This document shows, in pieces, positions 7,345 to 16,052 of a stretch of 54,039 bases of DNA. This DNA comes from an uncultured Bacilli bacterium (GTDB lineage: Bacteria; Bacillota_I; Bacilli_A; RF39; UBA660), in the NCBI GenBank assembly GCA_947598485.1, contig CANQFJ010000007.1, forward strand, positions 1 through 54,039. Direction: 5' to 3'. The number at the start of each line of letters is the position of its first letter. Within the stretch, counting starts at the first letter, position 1. The position numbers and the translations under genes were made by a program. The notes beneath the pieces were generated by a model, which worked only from the letters and a program-made list of their open reading frames with translations, was not told where the DNA came from and searched no databases.

Positions 7345-9189
7345 TTACGCTATTTTGTAAGGTTTTTGCGCACTACCATCAATATAATTACCACCCTTTA
7401 TTGTTACATCCTGATTTAAATAGAATACAGGACGAACACCCATCGACATTGCAACTAACATTAAATTTGTTGCCCCACTAACATCTACAAATGATATAGA
7501 TAGTAAAGTTAAACCCATAACCGTTTTATTAGCTATAGATAAAGTCCATTCGCTTACGCCATTAAATAGCCAATTATTCTGCCTATTAAGATCATCACTA
7601 TAACTTGTTAATTTTTCGTTCCATTTGTCTTTAATGCTCGCATAACCATAGTCATGAACATGCATTAAACCAATTTTTGCATTAACCTGGGTTCCTGACC
7701 CAGTTTCATCATTATTTGCATTTTTCATTTCTCCGTCATACATAGCTTTGGCGGTAACACTAGTAACATTCCAACCGCCTACATTCCAAATTACATCGGC
7801 GATTTTACTTTCCCAGTTTGTTGTATTTCTCAATTCTGGATTGTAGTCTTTAATTATGTAGTTAAGAAAGCCCGTTTCCCTATTGTTTAATGCAATATAT
7901 AAATCAGAGCCAACCCATTTATCATCATTCGTAGTACTCCATGTAAAACCATTTATATCATCTGTTGACGCTTCAATCCTTTTTAAACTTTTGTAATCTT
8001 CAGATACTGTTGGCTTATTACCATGCCCTAAGCCTAACTCATTTTCTGTTACATACTCAGCTTTGATAATTTTGGCCAGCATTTGTGTACCATTATTTTC
8101 GGTTTCTACAGGTACTATGCCAATTATTCGGTATTTATTTTCAGTAGGACATACTGTACTTTTGCCTGAGTTATAATTTTCGCTGCCTGGGCCAAAACAA
8201 ATATAATTATTTGGATTGCATCCTGAATATCTATAGCCTTTATCTTCGGCATCTAAAACAGTACCATCTTCGGATGTTATACTACCATCATGATAGATTA
8301 ATCCTCCGATACCATTTGTACATTGGTCTGTGGTCTTATTTGCTGTATTAGAATCTTTAACAACTATTTTAGCAAAGTCTTCGGCTTTAACACCATCTGC
8401 AAGAGTTCCTACAAAAGTAGTATCGTTTGTCATATTACAACTTACATTTTCTATCGTAATATGAGCTTTGATCTTTTTACCAAACAAATTATTTTGGTCA
8501 ACCGGAATATTATAAACATTTACGCCTATTTGATGTGTTTTAGTAGTTGGTGTAGTACTTCGAGAGTTAATAACTGCTCCCTTTTTTATAATAACTGAAT
8601 TATCTTTAATTCCTTTTGTTAAAGTACTTAAGTCATACTCTCTATCTTCATCTACCTTCGTGCTGAATTCATATGGGTAATATTCCTTAGCACTTAAATC
8701 TATCCCTTGAGTTTCAGCAGTTTGCGTAAGGCATAAATCTTTATCAGCGCTTTCAGAACACTCCGATTCAAATGTAGTTTTTAAATCTTCATCAACAATA
8801 TATGGTAATTCAGCATCTGAACTTGTATATTTATCCTCACTATCCCATACCCAAACTATATCATAGGTACATGTTGTAAGAACATCTTCACTAGAACTTG
8901 CAAGTGATACGTTAATATTGGCGGTTGAGCTTTTAAGGACATTTTTTGAAACGTTAAATTCACTCATATCATTAAAAGAAATGTCAAGATTAATACTATC
9001 ATTGGAATCCGCGATAAATTGATACATTCTATCTGCAGTAGCTACATTTAAATTTAAATTAGCATTAACATTTACTGAATTCATAAAATAGGCAAATGAA
9101 GCTCCCACTACGGAAACCATAAATAATAAAATTGTAATTATAATTAAAATTTTTGCTTTTTTATTAACAACTTCCATATACTCTTCCAT
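7345..9189 (-). CDS. Anchored surface protein with YRYSG/NYICFG domain
   Basis: 614 residues. A hydrophobic segment at about 14-34 is followed by SFAYF, like the export signals of TasA/camelysin-type proteins. The first half (about 40-270) is rich in Asn, Asp and Thr. The second half (about 290-614) has GLIYHDGS, YRYSGCNPNNYICFGPGS, CPTENKYRIIGI and, near the end, GVRPVFYL. This second half is clearly homologous to the protein at 33631-34983. It may belong to a DUF6273-like group, which is not certain. It has its own promoter (9208-9236) and faces an XRE regulator gene, which may control it. ATG at 9177 is an alternative start. Function is unknown; an exposed or secreted role is inferred. Confidence 0.75.
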   Translation of the reverse strand: MEEYMEVVNKKAKILIIITILLFMVSVVGASFAYFMNSVNVNANLNLNVATADRMYQFIADSNDSINLDISFNDMSEFNVSKNVLKSSTANINVSLASSSEDVLTTCTYDIVWVWDSEDKYTSSDAELPYIVDEDLKTTFESECSESADKDLCLTQTAETQGIDLSAKEYYPYEFSTKVDEDREYDLSTLTKGIKDNSVIIKKGAVINSRSTTPTTKTHQIGVNVYNIPVDQNNLFGKKIKAHITIENVSCNMTNDTTFVGTLADGVKAEDFAKIVVKDSNTANKTTDQCTNGIGGLIYHDGSITSEDGTVLDAEDKGYRYSGCNPNNYICFGPGSENYNSGKSTVCPTENKYRIIGIVPVETENNGTQMLAKIIKAEYVTENELGLGHGNKPTVSEDYKSLKRIEASTDDINGFTWSTTNDDKWVGSDLYIALNNRETGFLNYIIKDYNPELRNTTNWESKIADVIWNVGGWNVTSVTAKAMYDGEMKNANNDETGSGTQVNAKIGLMHVHDYGYASIKDKWNEKLTSYSDDLNRQNNWLFNGVSEWTLSIANKTVMGLTLLSISFVDVSGATNLMLVAMSMGVRPVFYLNQDVTIKGGNYIDGSAQKPYKIA

Positions 9190-9207
9190 TCTACCTATAC
9201 TATTATT

Positions 9208-9236
9208 AGTATATAACCATTTGGATATATATGCAA
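9208..9236 (-). promoter_or_regulatory. Promoter of the surface protein gene
   Basis: On the minus strand TTGCAT (9231-9236) and TATACT (9208-9213) are separated by 17 bases. The start codon is 19 bases further on. Confidence 0.6.
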
Positions 9237-9240
9237 GTAA

Positions 9241-9257
9241 ATCTATTTAGATATAAT
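9241..9257 (+). promoter_or_regulatory. Palindrome and -10 of the XRE regulator gene
   Basis: The palindrome ATCTATTTAGAT (9241-9252) lies between the divergent promoters and shares its last base with TATAAT (9252-9257), the likely -10 of the XRE gene. Its position fits an autoregulatory operator for that regulator. This is inference. Confidence 0.4.
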
Positions 9258-9269
9258 TAAAATAGAGTT

Positions 9270-9506
9270 ATGAAGTTAAAAATTGATAGGTTAAAAGAAA
9301 TTAGAGAAGAAAAAGGGTTAAAGCAAAAGGATATTGCCAAAATATTAAATATTACTCAAGTTCAATATTCCCGTTATGAAACGGGAATGAGACTAATGCC
9401 CATTGACAAATTATCAAGACTTGCTGAATATTACAATACGAGTATTGACTATCTTTTGTATAAAACAGATGAAAGAAAACCTTACGCTAATTCCATAATG
9501 CATTAA
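9270..9506 (+). CDS. XRE-family helix-turn-helix regulator
   Basis: 78 residues, one Cro/CI-type HTH domain filling almost the whole protein: LKEIREEKGLKQKDIAKIL, then a recognition helix in ITQVQYSRYETG and the closing YYNTSIDYLLYKTD. Small stand-alone XRE proteins usually repress their own promoter and a neighbour. The divergent neighbour is the 614-residue surface protein, and a palindrome lies in the shared 80-base gap. A bidirectional terminator follows the gene. Confidence 0.88.
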   Translation: MKLKIDRLKEIREEKGLKQKDIAKILNITQVQYSRYETGMRLMPIDKLSRLAEYYNTSIDYLLYKTDERKPYANSIMH

Positions 9507-9543
9507 AAAACCTGATTTTATTCGATCAGGCTTTATTTTTTTG
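9505..9543. terminator. Bidirectional terminator between the XRE and PAP2 genes
   Basis: CCTGAT (9511-9516) pairs with ATCAGG (9525-9530). There is an A-run to the left and a T-rich run to the right, so it can stop both converging transcripts. It overlaps the TGA stop of the PAP2 gene. Confidence 0.75.
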
Positions 9544-10194
9544 AGGCTTTTTTATTTCTTTTGCTGAAGAGTGATTATATAAATATTTCTTTTTATCCTC
9601 AATAATAGATAAAGTAATTAAAAGTAAGCCACTAAATAATAGACCACCAACAACATCAGAAAAATAGTGAGCTCCTAAATAAATTCTTGAAGTCATTACC
9701 ATAAGAATTACAACTGCAAGTAAACTTGAGAAAAATATTTTATTGCCTCTAGAAATATTAGTTTTACAAATTAAATATATAATAAATCCATATAATGAAG
9801 CACTAGCCATCGTATGTCCTGACGGATAAGAATATGAACTTTCTAAACCTTCAGGCATATAAAGTGGTCTTGGTCTTTGAATAATAAATTTTGTTATTTG
9901 ATTTAATATTGTCGATGCGATAATAACTACTGCAGTGGCAAATGCAAAATTGGTTTTCTTTTCATAAAGCAAAAAGAATAAGAAGATAACTAGTGATAAT
10001 AGTATAATCCAAGTGGTACTTCCAAGAAATGTAAATATTTGCATAATTTTATCAGTAGTAGCACTATAAAAATTCATTAAAAAATCTCTTACCGCCAAAT
10101 CTACAGCATTATATGCATTAGCTACAACTAAAATAGTGTTTAGAACAAATAGAATAAGTAAAATGGTCGCTATTATATACTTTTTATTTTTCAT
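9526..10194 (-). CDS. PAP2-family membrane phosphatase
   Basis: 222 residues with about six hydrophobic segments. The three PAP2 motifs are visible: KFIIQRPRP (about 102-110), SYPSGHTMAS (about 122-131) and SRIYLGAHYFSDVVGG (about 169-184). The family dephosphorylates lipid phosphates such as undecaprenyl pyrophosphate or phosphatidylglycerophosphate; which one cannot be read from sequence. It overlaps the upstream GT2-GtrA gene by 11 bases, so it is the last gene of a four-gene envelope operon. Processing of a lipid carrier used by the glycosyltransferase is a reasonable inference. Confidence 0.9.
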   Translation of the reverse strand: MKNKKYIIATILLILFVLNTILVVANAYNAVDLAVRDFLMNFYSATTDKIMQIFTFLGSTTWIILLSLVIFLFFLLYEKKTNFAFATAVVIIASTILNQITKFIIQRPRPLYMPEGLESSYSYPSGHTMASASLYGFIIYLICKTNISRGNKIFFSSLLAVVILMVMTSRIYLGAHYFSDVVGGLLFSGLLLITLSIIEDKKKYLYNHSSAKEIKKPQKNKA

Positions 10195-11263
10195 TTTTCT
10201 TTTCTCCTACAAAAATAAATTCTCTTTGAATTATAAAATTAATTAAGAATATGATAGCGTCAACCGCAAGCTTAATTGGTACTGTTTTACTGCTTTTAAT
10301 AGAGAAAATATGAGCAATAATATCTACAGTAAAAGCAGAGATAAACATTTGGACGACTACCAATATAAAATATTTAATTAATGATGATTTATTTTTGTTT
10401 TTAAATACTACCTTTGCATTAATTATAAAGTTATATATACTTGATAATACTCTTGAGAATAAAGTAGCAAGGATAATAGATAAGCTTAAATTTACAATAT
10501 TAACATTTTGCCAAGGTAAAACCTTAATAAATAAAGCATATAGTAAAATATCAATAATAAAAGATGATAAGGCTGATAAAATATATTTAAAGAATAGCTT
10601 ATATATGGCAAATGAATCTTTTAAAGGATTAAAATGACTTTCCGTATTACCATTTACATAAATAGTCTCAATTTCGACTTCTTTTATTGGCACATTTTTA
10701 CTAATGGTATCAATTAATTGGTTGGTTTCATATTCAAAACGATCTCCTGGTGTAGTCATAAATTTAATCATTACTTCTTTGGAAAGACCACGAAGACCAG
10801 TTTGCGTATCAGTAACCGAAACACCGATAAAAGCTTTCATAACTCCCCGAGTAGTCTTGTTTCCAAAACGATTACGGGCTGGAACATTATCTTTATTAAA
10901 GTTACGACATCCCATTATTAAACTGTCAGGATGATTTAAAACCTCTTCGGCAACTTTTTTAATATCTTTAACACTATGTTGACCATCACTATCCGCGGTT
11001 ACTACGCCTTTTAAGTTATGATAATTTTCTAAAAGATAGTTAAAGGCATCTTTCATAGCTCTACCCTTACCTAGATTAATGTAGTGATGTAAAACTATTA
11101 TATTATCCTTTTCTAGTTTAGTAAAAAATGAATCATATTCATCGCGACAACCATCATCATAAACTAATATATTTGGAAATTCTTTTTGTAATTCGTTTAA
11201 AAACTTATCAAATATTTCTGTATTAGGATTTAATGTTGGGACGATTATAAATATATCTTTCAT
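10184..11263 (-). CDS. Family 2 glycosyltransferase fused to a GtrA-like membrane domain
   Basis: 359 residues. The first part (about 1-205) is a GT2 domain of dolichyl-phosphate-mannose-synthase type: IFIIVPTLNPN at the start, YDDGCRDEY, and VTADSDGQHS with the DxD metal site. The last part (about 225-355) has four hydrophobic segments like GtrA, which helps move a lipid-linked sugar across the membrane. Such fusions load a sugar onto undecaprenyl phosphate and present it outside for decorating wall polymers. The gene lies between an unknown anchored protein (4 bases away) and a PAP2 phosphatase, which fits envelope glycan work. Confidence 0.85.
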   Translation of the reverse strand: MKDIFIIVPTLNPNTEIFDKFLNELQKEFPNILVYDDGCRDEYDSFFTKLEKDNIIVLHHYINLGKGRAMKDAFNYLLENYHNLKGVVTADSDGQHSVKDIKKVAEEVLNHPDSLIMGCRNFNKDNVPARNRFGNKTTRGVMKAFIGVSVTDTQTGLRGLSKEVMIKFMTTPGDRFEYETNQLIDTISKNVPIKEVEIETIYVNGNTESHFNPLKDSFAIYKLFFKYILSALSSFIIDILLYALFIKVLPWQNVNIVNLSLSIILATLFSRVLSSIYNFIINAKVVFKNKNKSSLIKYFILVVVQMFISAFTVDIIAHIFSIKSSKTVPIKLAVDAIIFLINFIIQREFIFVGEKKNEK

Positions 11264-11267
11264 ATTA

Positions 11268-12419
11268 CTACTCCACTACTGTCGTCATATTAATAACTCG
11301 ATAAGAGCCATCATAGTACACAAAATACATCATTTCATGAAATTTATCAGTTTTATCAAACGCAGGATTTGATCCATTAGGTTCAATAGTCATATTCTTA
11401 TCAACCTCAACTTCAGCAGAAAAAGCATCATCATTATATATTGTTATATTAGATACTTTTTGATTAGACATACTATTTAAAGTATGAACTGAAGTAAATT
11501 GAATATCTATTTGGGTTGCCCAACTATATCCTTTATTATACAAGGCTGTTCCCTCGATTAAATTATCTAACAAATAATCAAAACCATAATGGTGATCATC
11601 ACCTAGGTCCCAAGTTAGAAATTTACTCCAATTTGTTGCAAAATCAATTGGGTTAAAGTTGTCTTTTATATTAGAACCGGCAGCCTCTAAAGTATCATAT
11701 TTCTTAAAGTTCGCAGCATACAAATTATTGCCATCTTGAGTAATATCTACTTTATTTCCTTTACTATCTTTTACTTCAACTTTAGGTTTAAAAGTAAGAC
11801 CTGTAATTTCATAATGATTAAATTTAGGTAAATCCACTAAATTATATACCTCTTCGTACTCAGGAATTATGCTTTCCTCTTTTATCTTACTCTTATCTAC
11901 TTTAATATCGTTGATATATAAATCATAGTTATCAGCTACTTCGATATTTACCGTATATAGTCCATCATCGTCATAGGTTTTAATATTATCTATTTTATAT
12001 TCATTATAAACCAGTAATCCTAAAGCATGCTTTTCACCCATATCTTTAAGTTTAATAGTCATAATCTTTTTATCATCAGCATAAATATCATAAACTAAGT
12101 TATCATCAGTTTTTTTATAACTTATTTTACTATTTTCAAATAATGTTTTATACCCTTCATTTAAATCTGATTTTTTCTCATAACTACTTGTAATTTTATT
12201 TAGCTTAATTTCTTTAGATATTTTGCCTTTTTTAGCATCTTCAGTCAACTCTTCTACAAAGTTATCCATAAAACTTTTAGTATCACCAATATCATAATTT
12301 TTTAAAACTCTACTTACATATACTAAAGCATATACGCTAAAAACTAATAAAACTAAAGTAAAAATTATAAGGGATTTTTTATATAATGAATTTTTCTTAC
12401 TGTTTTTTACAATTGCCAT
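11268..12419 (-). CDS. Unknown single-pass extracytoplasmic protein
   Basis: 383 residues. A basic N-terminus and one hydrophobic segment (about 15-35) precede a long, charged, Asp/Lys-rich outer part with many beta-prone stretches. No cysteines or catalytic motif stand out. The C-terminal portion (about 255-383) is rich in aromatics (FATNWSKFLTWDLGDDHHYG) and may be a separate domain. It sits 8 bases after the phosphodiester glycosidase gene and just before the GT2-GtrA gene, so a part in the same envelope polysaccharide process is likely. I do not recognise the family. Confidence 0.7.
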   Translation of the reverse strand: MAIVKNSKKNSLYKKSLIIFTLVLLVFSVYALVYVSRVLKNYDIGDTKSFMDNFVEELTEDAKKGKISKEIKLNKITSSYEKKSDLNEGYKTLFENSKISYKKTDDNLVYDIYADDKKIMTIKLKDMGEKHALGLLVYNEYKIDNIKTYDDDGLYTVNIEVADNYDLYINDIKVDKSKIKEESIIPEYEEVYNLVDLPKFNHYEITGLTFKPKVEVKDSKGNKVDITQDGNNLYAANFKKYDTLEAAGSNIKDNFNPIDFATNWSKFLTWDLGDDHHYGFDYLLDNLIEGTALYNKGYSWATQIDIQFTSVHTLNSMSNQKVSNITIYNDDAFSAEVEVDKNMTIEPNGSNPAFDKTDKFHEMMYFVYYDGSYRVINMTTVVE

Positions 12420-12427
12420 TTTTACAC

Positions 12428-13450
12428 CTACTTAGTTATAACAAAAGCCTCAGGTAAACGCCATGATGAATTTGAATAATACAAAGTTACTGATGTTTGT
12501 AAATATTTATTATCATAATACATAGTAGTAGATGATCCACCATCAACATTAGCAGCATTTACAGCACCATATTCTTCCATTATATCCATTAAATCATTAG
12601 CCGTAGCTCCTAAATGCCCAGAGGCTCCTCGACCATCTGTAACAAGTAAAAGGACTGTTCCATCTTTTCTTTGACCTATTGCGGTTCTAGGATTAGCTCC
12701 ACTTCCTAAGCCATTAGATTCTCTGCGTTCTCCGTTGATAATAAGTTTTACAAAGTGGTTATTAGCATCCGATGCTTCTTCTTGAAAGGTAACAGCATCT
12801 CTAATATGCTCATCAGCAATTAACTTTTCAATTTGACTTTTACTCATACCGCTAATATCAATTATTCTTAAAATATTATTTTCATCAAAGCCAATTAAAT
12901 GATAGCCAACGCCATTGTCTCCGTTCCAAACTATTTCGCCTTTAGAAACGACAACACCCATTGGATAGCCACCTTTATTACCTGAGGATACATAAATTCC
13001 TCCATTAATGCCTCCTATAGCATCATTTTCTTTAACTATTGTTTCTAAATCCTTGCCATATTCCCCAAAAGGATACGTAGTGGCAACTTTTATTTTTGTA
13101 GGATCAGGAACAATTAATAAAGTTGCCTTATAATTACTACCAGATATTTCTACTACTTCAATATCTTTTTTCTCACTATTAACATTAATTAAATCCGTAT
13201 CAACTTCTGTATCCATAGCTTTAAGAGAATTACTATTAACAACCTCTTGAACTTTAGCATCAGTCATAACAAGTTTGACCATAAATTTTAGTGCTCCTGT
13301 TTCCAAAAAAGTTGTCACAAATAGATTTCGTGCTTTAGTGGAAGGGCCATAACAAATAAGAAGTAACGAGCAGTATAAAGTAATTATTGCAATAAGCAAA
13401 AATACTCCCACAAATGATAAACCTTTTCCAATTAATTTAATAACTTTCAT
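12428..13450 (-). CDS. Phosphodiester glycosidase (NAGPA-domain) membrane protein
   Basis: 340 residues. The N-terminal hydrophobic region (about 10-35) is a signal anchor. The rest contains the NAGPA/DUF2233 domain: AIGGINGGIYVSS, GYPMGVVVSKGEI, NPRTAIGQRKDGTVLLLVTD, and near the end AANVDGGSSTTMYYD, the most conserved family motif. Relatives hydrolyse a sugar phosphodiester bond and are found in exopolysaccharide and wall-polymer loci. It is the first gene of the operon that also holds the unknown anchored protein, GT2-GtrA and PAP2 genes. AAGGATG lies 7 bases before the ATG. Confidence 0.88.
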   Translation of the reverse strand: MKVIKLIGKGLSFVGVFLLIAIITLYCSLLLICYGPSTKARNLFVTTFLETGALKFMVKLVMTDAKVQEVVNSNSLKAMDTEVDTDLINVNSEKKDIEVVEISGSNYKATLLIVPDPTKIKVATTYPFGEYGKDLETIVKENDAIGGINGGIYVSSGNKGGYPMGVVVSKGEIVWNGDNGVGYHLIGFDENNILRIIDISGMSKSQIEKLIADEHIRDAVTFQEEASDANNHFVKLIINGERRESNGLGSGANPRTAIGQRKDGTVLLLVTDGRGASGHLGATANDLMDIMEEYGAVNAANVDGGSSTTMYYDNKYLQTSVTLYYSNSSWRLPEAFVITK

Positions 13451-13479
13451 ATTTCGACATCCTTTTTTATTTCACTATA

Positions 13480-13509
13480 ATTATACTATATATTTCTATT
13501 TGTTAGCAA
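13480..13509 (-). promoter_or_regulatory. Candidate promoter of the envelope operon
   Basis: On the minus strand TTGCTA (13504-13509) and TATAAT (13480-13485) are separated by 18 bases, about 30 bases before the NAGPA gene start. Confidence 0.5.
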
Positions 13510-13511
13510 TT

Positions 13512-13538
13512 AAAAATGATAGCAAAAATGAGCTACCA
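13512..13538 (-). terminator. Candidate terminator after pbpB
   Basis: Read on the minus strand, TGGTAGC and GCTATCA form a 7-base stem with one G-U pair, followed by a short T-run. It lies about 65 bases after the pbpB stop. Confidence 0.5.
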
Positions 13539-13601
13539 TTATAATATAATTTATTCTATGCTATTTTCTATATTAATATTAAATTTTAGATTGTCCAAAT
13601 A

Positions 13602-15755
13602 CTATGAAGTTTCGGGCTCTGTGATAGGTTGTGGCTTAGGGATATTATCATTAGCCTTTAATATAACATTTAGCCTACTATCACTATTAATTTGGGTACC
13701 TACATCAATACTTTGACTTTCTACGTATCCATACCCTGAGTATGTAACTTTGATACCAATAAATGCCATATAAGTATTAACGTCAGCCAAAGACCAACCT
13801 TTAATATCCGGCATTAAATAATTATATGAATTAGTCATCAAAAATACTTTGGTATTTTTTACTACTTTAGCTCCTTGCAATGGATATTGGTCAATAATAT
13901 ATTTACCATCACCAATAACTTCAACTTGAATCCCCTTTTCTTCAAGTTCTTTTTTGACATCCTCAACCTTTAAGGATTTAAAATTAGTTAAAGTAATAAT
14001 ATTATCTTCATAATGATTTTCTACTTCAGTAGCTATATTAGCATATGAAGCAATATCATCTACAGCTGTAGTTAATACTTGAGCGAACCTAGGTTGACTT
14101 GCTTCAAGTTGTTTGGTAGCAAAATATACTATATATTTAGGATCATCTTTAGGGAATAATCCTGCAAAAGAAGCAATTGTATCATATTCTCCAGTTAAGT
14201 ATCCTAAATGGCCTGCTTCGGTTATTTGCGCAGTACCAGTTTTTCCTATAAATGTTACACTTTTTGGTTGCCAATAAGTAACTGTATTTTTATATGTAAC
14301 ACCATACATTAATTCTTTAATTTCATCAGCTGTTTCTTTAGAAATCATTTGCCCTAGTTCGGTTCTCCCATTTTGTTTAATGATATTACCATTTTCATCG
14401 ACAATTTTATCAACAACATAAGGCTTTAACATAACACCATCATTAGCAATCATTGTAAGAGCTTGAAGAAGTTGGATAGGAGTTACTTCAACACCACCTT
14501 GACCAAATGAGGCTGTAGCAAGACTAGGACCTTGCTTTATATCAACAACACCAGCATACTCATTTGCTAACTCTATGCCCGTTTTTTTACCAAAGCCAAA
14601 TTTATAAAAATAATCACTTAACTTAGCAACGCCTAAGTTTTGTGCTAGTATTGAAGCCGCGACGTTAGATGAATATATATATCCTGTATCAAAGCTTACT
14701 TCTCCCCAACCTTGACCATTATTCCAGTCTTTAATTATACGATCGGCTACTTGAATAGAACCAGATTGATATGTTTCATCACCTTTATAAAGATTTTCTT
14801 CGATAGCAGCAGCCCAAGTAAAAGTTTTCATAGTAGAACCAGGTTCATATGTATATGAAACTAAAGGATTTAAACTTTGTTCAAGGGTATTTAAGTCATT
14901 AGGATTATATGAAGGAGTTGTTGCCGAAGCCACAATAGCTCCTGTTTCAGCATCCATGACTGCAAAGATGCCCCACGTTAGTTTATAATTATTAACAAGC
15001 GTTTTAATAGCATTTTCGGCAATTAACTGAATTTTACTATTGATGGTTAAATATATATCATGACCATTTTCTTCGGGTTGTTCAATAAAGTTTTTATCAG
15101 GAAGTGGATAACCTAAAGCATCGCTTTGATAAATTCGATAACCATCAGTTCCAGATAATTCTTTATTATAATACCCTTCAACGCCTAACTCGCCATTAAT
15201 TTCACCATCATCGTTTGCCTTAGCATACCCGATAATATATGAAGCAAATCTTCCCATTTTGTAATATCTTTGGGTTCCTTCCGCAAAATCAATACCAGGA
15301 AGCTCTAAAGCTTCTATTTTCTTTTTAACTGTTTCTGTTAGATTACGACCCTTTGAACCAAATTCAACTTGAAAAAGTCCGGTCTCTGTACCCTTTTTTA
15401 ATCTTTCTAAAATATAACTTTCATCAGCCTCAATAATAGGAGCTATAGCCTTGGCAGTTTCTTCCAAATTCTCAACATGATTCTCATAATTACTGTTTGT
15501 ATAAGCAATAAGGTTATACGAATTTACCGATTGGGCTAGAGCCTCCCCTGTTGAATCAAAAATAGTGCCCCTTGATGCATAAAGAGTTTGCTTCTTTTCA
15601 TTACGCGATGAAGCAAATTCTTTTAAAGTCTTGCCATCAACGAAAGTATCATTTGTTAAGCTAATATAAGAAAGCCTTGCTATTGCAAGGCATAAACATA
15701 GAGCAACAACTATAATCATGATTTTATTAATATTTTTTGTTACTCTCTTACTCAT
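13602..15755 (-). CDS. pbpB: Division class B penicillin-binding protein (PbpB/FtsI)
   Basis: 717 residues, septal peptidoglycan transpeptidase. An N-terminal anchor (about 10-32) precedes the pedestal with ASRGTIFDSTGE. The catalytic motifs are STMK (Ser near 305), SSN (near 360) and KTG (near 505). Two PASTA domains follow (about 590-650 and 655-705). The length and two PASTA domains resemble Bacillus PbpB (about 716 residues), and the gene directly follows ftsL, 2 bases away. The gene ends the mraZ-rsmH-ftsL-pbpB operon. The last dozen residues are rich in proline and acidic residues. It is distinct from the SpoVD-type paralogue at 4440-6344. Confidence 0.92.
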   Translation of the reverse strand: MSKRVTKNINKIMIIVVALCLCLAIARLSYISLTNDTFVDGKTLKEFASSRNEKKQTLYASRGTIFDSTGEALAQSVNSYNLIAYTNSNYENHVENLEETAKAIAPIIEADESYILERLKKGTETGLFQVEFGSKGRNLTETVKKKIEALELPGIDFAEGTQRYYKMGRFASYIIGYAKANDDGEINGELGVEGYYNKELSGTDGYRIYQSDALGYPLPDKNFIEQPEENGHDIYLTINSKIQLIAENAIKTLVNNYKLTWGIFAVMDAETGAIVASATTPSYNPNDLNTLEQSLNPLVSYTYEPGSTMKTFTWAAAIEENLYKGDETYQSGSIQVADRIIKDWNNGQGWGEVSFDTGYIYSSNVAASILAQNLGVAKLSDYFYKFGFGKKTGIELANEYAGVVDIKQGPSLATASFGQGGVEVTPIQLLQALTMIANDGVMLKPYVVDKIVDENGNIIKQNGRTELGQMISKETADEIKELMYGVTYKNTVTYWQPKSVTFIGKTGTAQITEAGHLGYLTGEYDTIASFAGLFPKDDPKYIVYFATKQLEASQPRFAQVLTTAVDDIASYANIATEVENHYEDNIITLTNFKSLKVEDVKKELEEKGIQVEVIGDGKYIIDQYPLQGAKVVKNTKVFLMTNSYNYLMPDIKGWSLADVNTYMAFIGIKVTYSGYGYVESQSIDVGTQINSDSRLNVILKANDNIPKPQPITEPETS

Positions 15756-15757
15756 AT

Positions 15758-16051
15758 TTATTTAATAATTAAGATGTTGGTATTATCAAAAGAAAGGCCA
15801 TAATTTTTTGCTACTTCTTGAATATTATCTAGAGACGCAAGTTCATCGATTTGCATTTCTAAGCTTTCATTCTCATCGCTTTGAACTTCGATATCTCTTT
15901 TAATCTTTTCTAAAGCAATATTTGATTTAGTTAAAGCCGCAGAAGTAAAAACATTTACGGTTGGTATCAATGCTATTAATAGAATAATAACAAAATACAT
16001 CATCTTTTCTCCTTTTAGAAATTTTAATCTTTTACCTTTCTTTCTAGCCAT
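15758..16051 (-). CDS. ftsL: FtsL-like division protein
   Basis: 97 residues: a basic cytoplasmic N-terminus, one membrane segment (about 18-38), then an outer coiled-coil part (KIKRDIEVQSDENESLEMQI), ending in YGLSFDNTNILIIK. This layout and the place between rsmH and pbpB are those of FtsL, which joins DivIC/DivIB in the septal complex. FtsL sequences are poorly conserved, so the call rests mainly on topology and position. The start is 1 base after the rsmH stop. Confidence 0.8.
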   Translation of the reverse strand: MARKKGKRLKFLKGEKMMYFVIILLIALIPTVNVFTSAALTKSNIALEKIKRDIEVQSDENESLEMQIDELASLDNIQEVAKNYGLSFDNTNILIIK

Positions 16052-16052
16052 C

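Noticed and set aside
9190-9269. A leader peptide or riboswitch in the XRE/surface gene gap
   Set aside because: The 80 bases are filled by two promoters and a short palindrome; there is no room for a structured RNA.
13516-13716. A 66-codon open frame on the plus strand
   Set aside because: It lies on the pbpB terminator and opposite the last pbpB codons, with no coding signs.
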